NCBI GenBank assembly: GCA_937896295.1
Contig: CALBME010000089.1
Span: 1 to 19,068 of the forward strand
DNA from: an uncultured Micavibrio sp.
Lineage (GTDB): Bacteria; Pseudomonadota; Alphaproteobacteria; Micavibrionales; UBA1664
DNA length: 19,068 nucleotides
Direction of reading: 5' to 3'
The notes under the pieces: model-generated
What the model saw: only the letters and a program-made list of their open reading frames with translations
What the model was told of the DNA's origin: nothing
The model's database searches: none
Position numbers and translations under genes: made by a program
Shown: one piece after another, positions 14,011 to 19,068 of the stretch
Layout: every line of letters starts with the position of its first letter
How positions within the stretch are numbered: position 1 is the first letter of the stretch

Positions 14011-14361
14011 TTATGATTGGTGTTTCGGGTGCCTTTCGATGGCCAGATCCACCTTGAATACGATATGGCATCGTGGGCCGATCTTCCGTCCGGCTGGCGT
14101 TCCTTCATGACCGTTACAGGGAAAAACATGCTTTCCGCTTTCGTGAAAACTCACGATGTTTGACAACTCCAGGCCGCCCTGTTTGCATCGGCTGTTGGAG
14201 CATCGTACGGCGGGCGGAAAGTTAGTTTCGTTATAACGGTCCACAACCCTATCGCCAAATCCCATCGGATCCTGGGTGATCGTAATGTCGAGCGATTTAA
14301 GATCCGGAAATGCTTTTTTACGATCTGTCGTAGGCTCTCCGAAAAGGTATGATTTATTCAT
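14011..14361 (-). CDS. Small Cys/His-rich protein, function unknown
   Basis: This 116-residue cytosolic protein has no signal peptide. Five Cys and three His cluster in the second half: VRCSNSRCKQGG, then FPCNGHEG, then GPRCHIVF. The arrangement C-x4-C ... C-x-G-H ... C-H would suit a structural zinc site. I start it at the ATG at 14361 rather than the GTG at 14367, because AGGGGGTGA sits 5 bases before the ATG and closely matches the anti-Shine-Dalgarno. This ribosome site overlaps the stop codon of the preceding gene, so translation of the two is probably coupled. I recognise no family. Confidence 0.65.
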   Translation of the reverse strand: MNKSYLFGEPTTDRKKAFPDLKSLDITITQDPMGFGDRVVDRYNETNFPPAVRCSNSRCKQGGLELSNIVSFHESGKHVFPCNGHEGTPAGRKIGPRCHIVFKVDLAIERHPKHQS

Positions 14362-14370
14362 GTTCACCCC

Positions 14371-14823
14371 CTATGCCGTAGCCATTTTGGGGGCTGTTTC
14401 ATCATCCGGTGCGCCCAAGGCTTCCAGCTCGGCGTAGAAGTTTTCCTTGTTCTGCTGGTCGTTGCCCGTGACCGTGAATTTTGCCAGGGCGGCGAAAACA
14501 TTGTGATGCAGCTCTCCGCCTTTTTCGCCGGATCTGATCCATTTCTGCGCGCGCGGGTCTTGGAGGTATTTGCCCAGCGCCATGAGCCGGAAGCCCAAGG
14601 CTCCGCCTTTCTTGGTATCCTCTTTAAAGGCGTCCAGCAAGGCGATGTTGGCCCTGTTGAGGGGGATGTTTTTGAGGGTCAGGTAGCTCTTACCGTCATT
14701 CGGTGGCTCCTTGCCGAAGATGTCGGACGTCGGAGCCTTATTTGCATAAACAGAATTAAAGATACCTGCCGCAAAGAGCATCTCTTCCGTGGTCAGCGGA
14801 ATATTAAACATATCCATATCCAT
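14371..14823 (-). CDS. Hypothetical 150-residue protein
   Basis: This is a soluble, mixed-charge protein starting MDMDMFNIPLTTEEM, preceded by AAAGGCAGG about 6-12 bases upstream of the ATG at 14823. It has no signal peptide, membrane segment or Cys. The words SYLTLKNIPLNRANIALLDAF and FRLMALGKYLQDPRAQKW look like a compact helical domain. It forms a two-gene operon with the Cys/His-rich protein gene and is divergent from the copper cluster. I do not recognise the family, and no link to copper is visible in the protein itself. Confidence 0.65.
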   Translation of the reverse strand: MDMDMFNIPLTTEEMLFAAGIFNSVYANKAPTSDIFGKEPPNDGKSYLTLKNIPLNRANIALLDAFKEDTKKGGALGFRLMALGKYLQDPRAQKWIRSGEKGGELHHNVFAALAKFTVTGNDQQNKENFYAELEALGAPDDETAPKMATA

Positions 14824-14988
14824 GAGTGCCTGCCTTTCGGGGGGAGATTAACATCATGGGCCGGATTCGTCGACGATGGAGGAAGAATTTTATAAGCCAG
14901 ACATGCAGACGTTTTTGGATTAATAATTGGCTTATTCATCAGGAAGATGGAGTTATATAACGAAATCATGCCAATAGCCCCCTTTATT

Positions 14989-15018
14989 TTGAGAAATTTA
15001 AGGACTACATTGTATAAT
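14989..15018 (+). promoter_or_regulatory. Candidate promoter of the copper cluster
   Basis: TTGAGA (14989-14994), an 18-base spacer and a perfect TATAAT (15013-15018) lie directly upstream of the small Cys-rich ORF. Initiation would fall at about 15024-15026, on or next to the second ATG (15025), implying a leaderless or nearly leaderless transcript. No CueR- or CopR-type operator is obvious between or beside the boxes. Confidence 0.5.
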
Positions 15019-15417
15019 ATGAGAATGCGGAAATGGATCAGCATGATTGTGATGATGGCGTTCGTCGTGACGACGATCCCTTCCATTTCCCATGCCGCGA
15101 TGTCCCATGATGGCGGCGCTGCCGTTGTAAAATCCGAACAAGCGAGTGCGCCAACGCACGAAGGCTGCGCGGGTCACAACGGGCAAAAGCAAGACGCTCA
15201 GAAAACTGCTGAAAAGAAAGATTCATCCGGCAAGCCCTGCTGCGATGGCAAAACGTGCAAGTGCGTCAACAGTTCCTGCAACGGATCGGCCAAAGTTTTC
15301 GGGTCAAACAGCTTTGGTCTGACCTCTCCCCGCGCGGTAAAGGCTCCGTTCTCGTTTGAAGAGACGATTGCCATTTCCGATTTTTACTCTCGAATAAAAC
15401 GCCCTCCACGGGCTTAA
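15019..15417 (+). CDS. Small exported Cys-rich copper-responsive leader protein (CutF-like)
   Basis: The protein (132 residues) has a signal peptide (MRMRKWISMIVMMAFVV to SISHA). The short mature chain is rich in His, Cys and Lys: HEGCAGHNG (Cys50), then GKPCCDGKTCKCVNSSC (Cys74, 75, 80, 82, 87). It ends in IKRPPRA directly before the stop. This build, an exported small protein with a Cys cluster and a Pro-rich C terminus next to a multicopper oxidase, matches CutF of Rhodobacter capsulatus and the wider group of copper-controlled upstream ORFs (CopL/CruR types). In that group, translation of the nascent chain controls the next gene. The stop codon lies inside the 5' arm of a helix that sequesters the copA ribosome site. 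Start alternatives are TTG at 15010 (AAGGA 5 bases upstream) and ATG at 15025 (leaderless). The longer frame from 14947 crosses the promoter and is rejected. Confidence 0.8.
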   Translation: MRMRKWISMIVMMAFVVTTIPSISHAAMSHDGGAAVVKSEQASAPTHEGCAGHNGQKQDAQKTAEKKDSSGKPCCDGKTCKCVNSSCNGSAKVFGSNSFGLTSPRAVKAPFSFEETIAISDFYSRIKRPPRA

Positions 15418-15492
15418 ATCCTCTGCTTTAAACGCGCTCTTCGTCCGCGCTGGACGGGTGCGCCTTTACGTCAGCCATTTAAAGGATTTAAG
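15413..15492 (+). promoter_or_regulatory. Stem-loop sequestering the copA ribosome binding site
   Basis: CTTAAATCCT (15413-15422, containing the stop TAA of the leader ORF) is the perfect complement of AGGATTTAAG (15483-15492, containing the copA Shine-Dalgarno and ending two bases before its ATG). Inside, CTTTAAA (15426-15432) can pair with TTTAAAG (15478-15484), partly competing with or extending the outer stem. GCGC arms (15434-15437 and 15460-15463) and CGTCC/GGACG (15442-15446 and 15452-15456) close the apical part. A ribosome at the leader stop codon would cover the 5' arm. There is no T-run, so this is not an intrinsic terminator. Confidence 0.8.
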
Positions 15493-15494
15493 TC

Positions 15495-17120
15495 ATGCGA
15501 ACACATCATCTGTGGATGATGGCGCTGGCGGGGATGATAGCGATAGCGGCCCCAGCACACGCCAAAACATCCGAATATAATCTGGTCATCGAGCGCCAGC
15601 CTGTGAATATCACAGGAGAAAGTATCGAAAAAATCACCGTCAATGGCGGCATTCCGGCTCCGACCTTGCGCTTTAGGTCGGGCGACGAGGCCGTGATCCA
15701 TGTCACCAACAAGATGGATCAGGACAGCTCGATCCACTGGCACGGGTTGCTGTTGCCAGGGGAAATGGATGGGGTTCCAACTTTCAACGGCTTCCCAGGC
15801 ATCCGCCCTGGCGAAACCTTTACCTATCGCTTCAAGCTGCGTCAGACCGGAACGTACTGGTACCACGCTCACTCTGGTGGCCAAGAACAGGACGGGCTTT
15901 ACGGATCGCTAATCGTCGATCCGGCAGGCAAAGACCCGATCCGTGCCGACCGAGATTATGTGGTTGTGCTTTCTGATTTCACCGAAGAGGAATCCGGTGA
16001 GGTCATGGGCAACCTGAAAAAATCCTCGGATTATTACGCCAATGCCCGCATGACCGTCGGTGATTTCTTCAAGGATGCGGACAAGCGCGGATTCTCCAAA
16101 GCATGGAAAGACGCCAAGGAATGGGGCGACATGCGCATGATGCGCACCGATCTTGCCGACGTTACGGGATACACCTTCCTTGTGAATGGCAAATCGCCCG
16201 ATCAAAACTGGACGGGTATCTTCAAGCCAGGGGAGCGTGTTCGCCTGCGCTTTATCAACGCTTCGGCCATGTCGTTCTTCGATGTGCGCATTCCCGGCCT
16301 CAAGATGAATGTCGTCCAGTCGGACGGGCAGAATATCGAGCCGTTGAAGGTCGATGAATTCCGCTTCGCGCCCGCCGAAACCTACGATGTGGTGGTCACG
16401 CCGCAGGACGACAAAGCCTATACCATCGCCGCCGAGCCGATTGACCGCACAGGCTTTGCGCTCGGTACGCTGGCCCCGCGCGAGGGCATGAAAGGCGATG
16501 CGCCAACGCCGCGCCCGCGCGCCTTGCTGACGATGGGCGATATGGGTATGGAGGGCATGGAGGATATGGCCATGACGCCTGAAGACATGGTCAGCGGCTG
16601 GAAAAAGGCCGGAACGCCACCAGGCCAGAAGATGCTGGATTATGCCGATCTGCGCTATGCGGGCATCCAAAAAGATACGCGCCAGCCAGAGCGCACCATT
16701 GACGTTCGCCTTGGCGGCAACATGGAGCGTTACATCTGGACGATCAACGGCAAGAAATTCTCGGAGCATCCCGAACCGATCCGCCTAAAATATGGCGAAC
16801 GGGTGCGGCTAAATTTCACAAATGAAACCATGATGGCGCATCCGATGCACCTTCACGGCATGTTTGTTCAACTTGAAAATGGTCAGCCAGCGGAAAAACT
16901 TCCCAACAAGCACACCGTCATTATTGAGCCAGGAAAATCCTATTCCGTCCTCGTGACAGCAGACGAGATTGGCGAATGGGCTTTCCATTGCCATCTGCTC
17001 TATCACATGGCGTCCGGCATGATGACTAAGGTCGTGGTGGCAAAACTCGACCCGCAAGACATGCCTCCGGTGCAACCCCAACAACCTGAAAACAATCGAG
17101 GCGCACATGCACACCATTAA
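15495..17120 (+). CDS. copA: Periplasmic multicopper oxidase, CopA-type copper resistance protein
   Basis: The product oxidises Cu(I) (and may bind copper) in the periplasm. The protein has 541 residues with signal peptide MRTHHLWMMALAG to APAHA. There are three cupredoxin domains. The trinuclear and type 1 copper ligands are complete: HWHG (His81, His83), HAH (His124, His126), HPMHLHG (His449, His452, His454) and HCHLLYHMASGM (His498, Cys499, His500, His504, Met509). Met509 is the axial type 1 ligand. A Met-rich loop (MGDMGMEGMEDMAMTPEDM) near residues 345-365 is typical of cuprous-ion binding in CopA/CueO proteins. AAAGGA precedes the ATG at 15495 by 8 bases but is locked in the upstream stem. 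The end overlaps copB by 14 bases. The gene is the oxidase of the family, not the P-type ATPase also called CopA. Confidence 0.95.
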   Translation: MRTHHLWMMALAGMIAIAAPAHAKTSEYNLVIERQPVNITGESIEKITVNGGIPAPTLRFRSGDEAVIHVTNKMDQDSSIHWHGLLLPGEMDGVPTFNGFPGIRPGETFTYRFKLRQTGTYWYHAHSGGQEQDGLYGSLIVDPAGKDPIRADRDYVVVLSDFTEEESGEVMGNLKKSSDYYANARMTVGDFFKDADKRGFSKAWKDAKEWGDMRMMRTDLADVTGYTFLVNGKSPDQNWTGIFKPGERVRLRFINASAMSFFDVRIPGLKMNVVQSDGQNIEPLKVDEFRFAPAETYDVVVTPQDDKAYTIAAEPIDRTGFALGTLAPREGMKGDAPTPRPRALLTMGDMGMEGMEDMAMTPEDMVSGWKKAGTPPGQKMLDYADLRYAGIQKDTRQPERTIDVRLGGNMERYIWTINGKKFSEHPEPIRLKYGERVRLNFTNETMMAHPMHLHGMFVQLENGQPAEKLPNKHTVIIEPGKSYSVLVTADEIGEWAFHCHLLYHMASGMMTKVVVAKLDPQDMPPVQPQQPENNRGAHAHH

Positions 17121-17835
17121 AACTTTTGCTTTGGTAACGGCTCTGGCCGCGCTGGTGGCCACCAGCGCACGCGCAGAAGATGCAGGCCACGATATGGAGA
17201 AAGAGCATGGTGGCCAAATCTTCCATATGTTCCGTCTGGAAACTGATTACGGCGGCAGCAAGGATGGCGGCGTTGCCTCTTGGGACTTGGACGGCTGGGC
17301 TGGCACCGACGAAAACAAACTCTGGCTGAAAAGCGAGGGTGAGCATAAGGACGGCAAGGTGGAAGACGCTGAGTTCTGGGCGCTTTACAGTCGCAACGTT
17401 GCCACCTTTTGGGATGCGCAGGTTGGTGTCAGATACGATGTCGAACCGACATCGACGGCCTACGCGGTGGTTGGGGTCAACGGTCTTGCGCCGTATTTCT
17501 TTGAAACCGAAGCCCACATCTTTATCAGTGAAAAAGGCGATGTCAGCGCAAAGCTGCATCAAGAGAATGATTTTCTTTTGACGCAGAAGCTGATCTTGCA
17601 GCCCTATGCAGAAATTAATTTTTCTGCGCAGGACGTGCCGGAGCGCGACATCGGGGCTGGCCTGGTCGATGGAAAAATTGGCCTCCAGACCCGATACGAA
17701 TTCACCCGAAAATTCGCGCCCTATGTGGATATCCACTATGGCCGGAAATTCGGTGAAACCTCATCCATTGCAAAGGGCAACGGCGAGGATAACGACGAAC
17801 TCATCGGCGCAATCGGTTTGCGCCTGATGTTTTAA
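17107..17835 (+). CDS. copB: CopB outer-membrane copper resistance protein
   Basis: This 242-residue protein has a signal peptide (ending TSARAED) and a His/Met-containing N terminus (GHDMEKEHGG). A beta-rich domain with the CopB landmarks follows: DYGGSKDGG, SWDLDGWAGTDENKLWLK, FWDAQVGVRYD, GVNGLAPYFFE, YAEINFSAQDVPERDIGAGL and a C-terminal strand ending in Phe (GLRLMF), as expected for an outer-membrane barrel. CopB works with CopA in sequestering or excluding copper. It lacks the long Met/His-rich N-terminal region found in some plasmid-borne CopB proteins. The ATG at 17107 lies inside the copA end (14-base overlap) with GAGG just upstream, so its translation is coupled to copA and hence to the upstream stem-loop control. 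Confidence 0.93.
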   Translation: MHTIKTFALVTALAALVATSARAEDAGHDMEKEHGGQIFHMFRLETDYGGSKDGGVASWDLDGWAGTDENKLWLKSEGEHKDGKVEDAEFWALYSRNVATFWDAQVGVRYDVEPTSTAYAVVGVNGLAPYFFETEAHIFISEKGDVSAKLHQENDFLLTQKLILQPYAEINFSAQDVPERDIGAGLVDGKIGLQTRYEFTRKFAPYVDIHYGRKFGETSSIAKGNGEDNDELIGAIGLRLMF

Positions 17836-17866
17836 CACTTTCATGTTCAACCAAAGGAGAAAAACC

Positions 17867-18559
17867 ATGAAAAAACTGATGCTCACCGCCGTGCTGGTCA
17901 TGCTGGCCAGTCCGGCTTTCGCCAAGGAATATACGATTAAAGAAGTCAGCGACCCCGCTGGCGACAAGCCGTATTATTTTTCACCAGATAAACTGACGAT
18001 CCAGCCTGGCGATACGGTCACGTTCGTCAACGCGCAGGAGGATATGCATGATGTCATGTTCGTCGAAGTGCCGAAGGGCTTCGATGAAATGATCATGAGT
18101 CCGATGCACGAAAAGGAAGGCGAGAAGTTTTCCTACACCTTCACCGTGCCTGGCACCTACAGCTTCCATTGCCACCCGCATGAAGCTCTCGGCATGAAAG
18201 GTACGTTGATTGTCGGGCAAGCATCCAAGCCAGGTGAAACCGTGAAAATGGATCACCACAAGATGGGTGAAAAGGCGGAAGGCAAACACGCCCATGATGA
18301 CGATGCCGCCGCCGCGCCGGTCGATGCGAAAGCTATTCCGGCAACGGGCAAGATCAACAGCATCGATGCCGCTACGGGGTCTGTCAATATGACGCACGAT
18401 CCGATCAAGGCGTTGGGCTGGCCGAAGATGAAGATGGAGTTTTCTGTCGCAAAAGGCGTCGATCTGTCTGGCGTTAAAGCTGGTGACGCCGTGAACTTCT
18501 CGCTCAAACCTGAGGGCGAAGATAATTACGTCATCACTAAAATCAACAAGGCCAATTAA
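17867..18559 (+). CDS. Periplasmic cupredoxin-CusF fusion (copper chaperone)
   Basis: This 230-residue protein (start at 17867, AAAGGAGA 6 bases upstream; the longer frame from 17843 lacks a ribosome site) has signal peptide MKKLMLTAVLVMLASPAFA. Domain 1 (residues 20-125) is a plastocyanin-like cupredoxin with the type 1 site MHDV and FHCHPHEALGM (Cys-x2-His-x4-Met). A His-rich linker (KMDHHKMGEK, GKHAHDDDAAAA) follows. Domain 2 (residues 155-230) is CusF-like: GKINSIDAATGSVNMTHDPI, then GWPKMKM. It carries His177, Trp185, Met188 and Met190, the same spacing as the Cu(I)/Ag(I) site of E. coli CusF. The protein can therefore hold copper in two chemically different sites, and could pass it between oxidase and efflux partners. 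The role is inferred. Confidence 0.9.
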   Translation: MKKLMLTAVLVMLASPAFAKEYTIKEVSDPAGDKPYYFSPDKLTIQPGDTVTFVNAQEDMHDVMFVEVPKGFDEMIMSPMHEKEGEKFSYTFTVPGTYSFHCHPHEALGMKGTLIVGQASKPGETVKMDHHKMGEKAEGKHAHDDDAAAAPVDAKAIPATGKINSIDAATGSVNMTHDPIKALGWPKMKMEFSVAKGVDLSGVKAGDAVNFSLKPEGEDNYVITKINKAN

Positions 18560-18571
18560 GGAGACGGGAAC

Positions 18572-18958
18572 ATGAAGAAGATTTTTTTAGCTATCGCTCT
18601 GGCATTGTTTGCCCTCCCTGCGTTTGCGCAGGGAGGCGGCGATACCACAGCCGTTCTGACGTCTGTTAAAGCGGAATATGTCTGCATGGTGAATAACGCT
18701 GTCTTTGACAAGCCACAGATTCCAGTCGAGGTGAACGGAAAAACTTATTACGGATGCTGCCCCATGTGCAAAGAGCGTCTTGCAAAAGATGTCAGTGCCA
18801 GAACGGCAACCGATCCGGTAAGCGGTAAAAGCGTAGACAAGGCCGAAGCAGTTATCGGCAAAGCGCCGGATGGGTCGGTGTATTATTTTGAAAGTGAGGC
18901 AAATATGAAGCGATATAAAGTCGATTCCGCTTCATCCGACCATGATCATCGGCATTAA
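18572..18958 (+). CDS. Exported Cys-rich metal-binding protein (TRASH/YHS-like)
   Basis: This 128-residue protein has signal peptide MKKIFLAIALALFALPAFAQ and a strong AAGGAGA ribosome site 12 bases after the cupredoxin-CusF stop. It contains Cys38 (EYVCMVNN) and the motif GCCPMCKERL (Cys62, Cys63, Cys66), the arrangement of TRASH-type metal-binding domains. A second half (TDPVSGKSVDKAEAVI, VYYFESEANMKRY) resembles a YHS domain, whose members sense or carry soft metals. The C terminus is His-rich (SSDHDHRH). Position and composition suggest periplasmic copper binding. The exact role is unknown. Confidence 0.85.
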   Translation: MKKIFLAIALALFALPAFAQGGGDTTAVLTSVKAEYVCMVNNAVFDKPQIPVEVNGKTYYGCCPMCKERLAKDVSARTATDPVSGKSVDKAEAVIGKAPDGSVYYFESEANMKRYKVDSASSDHDHRH

Positions 18959-18969
18959 AGAGAAAGGAT

Positions 18970-19018
18970 ATGAAGGGGTTTCAATCTCTTAATTCTTTTC
19001 GCCTGCGCCGCATGGGGC
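18970..19018 (+). CDS. Start of a further gene in the copper operon, truncated
   Basis: AAAGGA is followed after a short gap by ATG at 18970 and 16 codons (MKGFQSLNSFRLRRMG) before the genomic sequence gives way to adapter at 19019. It lies 11 bases after the previous stop, consistent with an operon member. Too little remains to name the product. Confidence 0.45.
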
Positions 19019-19068
19019 AGATCGGAAGAGCGTCGTGTAGGGAAAGAGTGTCTTCGCCTGTGTAGATC
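19019..19068 (+). other. Illumina sequencing adapter with index, not genomic DNA
   Basis: From 19019 the sequence reads AGATCGGAAGAGCGTCGTG and continues exactly as the TruSeq read-through adapter up to 19051. Then come an 8-base index CTTCGCCT (reverse complement of the i5 index AGGCGAAG, known as D505) and GTGTAGATC, the start of the flow-cell end. These 50 bases should be trimmed. The contig ends here. Confidence 0.97.

Noticed and set aside
13908..14129. 73-codon minus-strand ORF
   Set aside because: It overlaps the end of the better supported Cys/His-rich gene in another frame and has no ribosome site.
15006..15014. TACA-T-TGTA, resembling a CopY-type cop box
   Set aside because: The spacing is one base rather than two, CopY is a Firmicutes regulator, and a 9-base match is expected by chance.
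14947..15018. 24-codon extension of the copper leader ORF
   Set aside because: It crosses the TTGAGA/TATAAT promoter and would place a non-signal segment before the signal peptide.
15909..16769. Minus-strand ORF of 286 codons within copA
   Set aside because: Antisense shadow of the multicopper oxidase.
17026..17736. Minus-strand ORF of 236 codons across copB
   Set aside because: Antisense shadow of copB.
1..19068. tRNA, rRNA, insertion sequences or phage genes
   Set aside because: I saw no cloverleaf-like sequence, rRNA signature, transposase motif or terminal inverted repeat pair anywhere in the window.

Overview
The window looks like a piece of an alphaproteobacterial chromosome. It has moderate to high GC, threonyl-tRNA synthetase next to translation initiation factor IF-3, Gram-negative envelope genes (an L,D-transpeptidase, a lipoprotein, a heptosyltransferase-type enzyme) and a CopA/CopB-type periplasmic copper resistance cluster. 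The taxon is inferred from gene content and cannot be fixed further by eye. The last 50 bases are Illumina adapter, so the right edge is an assembly end.

Layout. (1) 1-3379, minus strand: four exported proteins, namely a truncated Ala/Pro/Val-rich protein, a small lipoprotein, a YkuD L,D-transpeptidase and a Gly-rich/Ala-rich repeat protein. Promoters and a terminator are visible between them. (2) 3534-6289, plus strand: thrS and infC. infC appears to start at an AUA codon and the pair ends at a bidirectional terminator. (3) 6288-9270, minus strand: a tightly overlapping operon of GT4 glycosyltransferase, EamA/DMT transporter and GT9 glycosyltransferase. (4) 9289-12069: an alpha/beta hydrolase, an XRE regulator with a small membrane-anchored protein, and a class I glutamine amidotransferase. 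(5) 12206-13627: a tandem array of three diverged copies of a roughly 475-bp unit encoding an unrecognised helical module. Each unit starts with a near-identical promoter-like DNA block, and the third copy is frameshifted. (6) 14011-14823, minus strand: two unrecognised genes, one Cys/His-rich. (7) 15019-19018, plus strand: the copper cluster, comprising a small exported Cys-rich protein ending in RPPRA, multicopper oxidase copA, copB, a cupredoxin-CusF fusion, a Cys-rich TRASH/YHS-like protein and the start of one more gene.

The most striking signal is the junction between the small Cys-rich ORF and copA. The ten bases at the ORF's stop codon are perfectly complementary to the ten bases containing the copA Shine-Dalgarno. 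A ribosome pausing at the Pro-rich C terminus would cover one arm and free the other. This matches the copper-responsive nascent-chain control described for CutF/CutO in Rhodobacter capsulatus, placed here in front of a copAB operon. The second candidate for novelty is the three-unit modular array.
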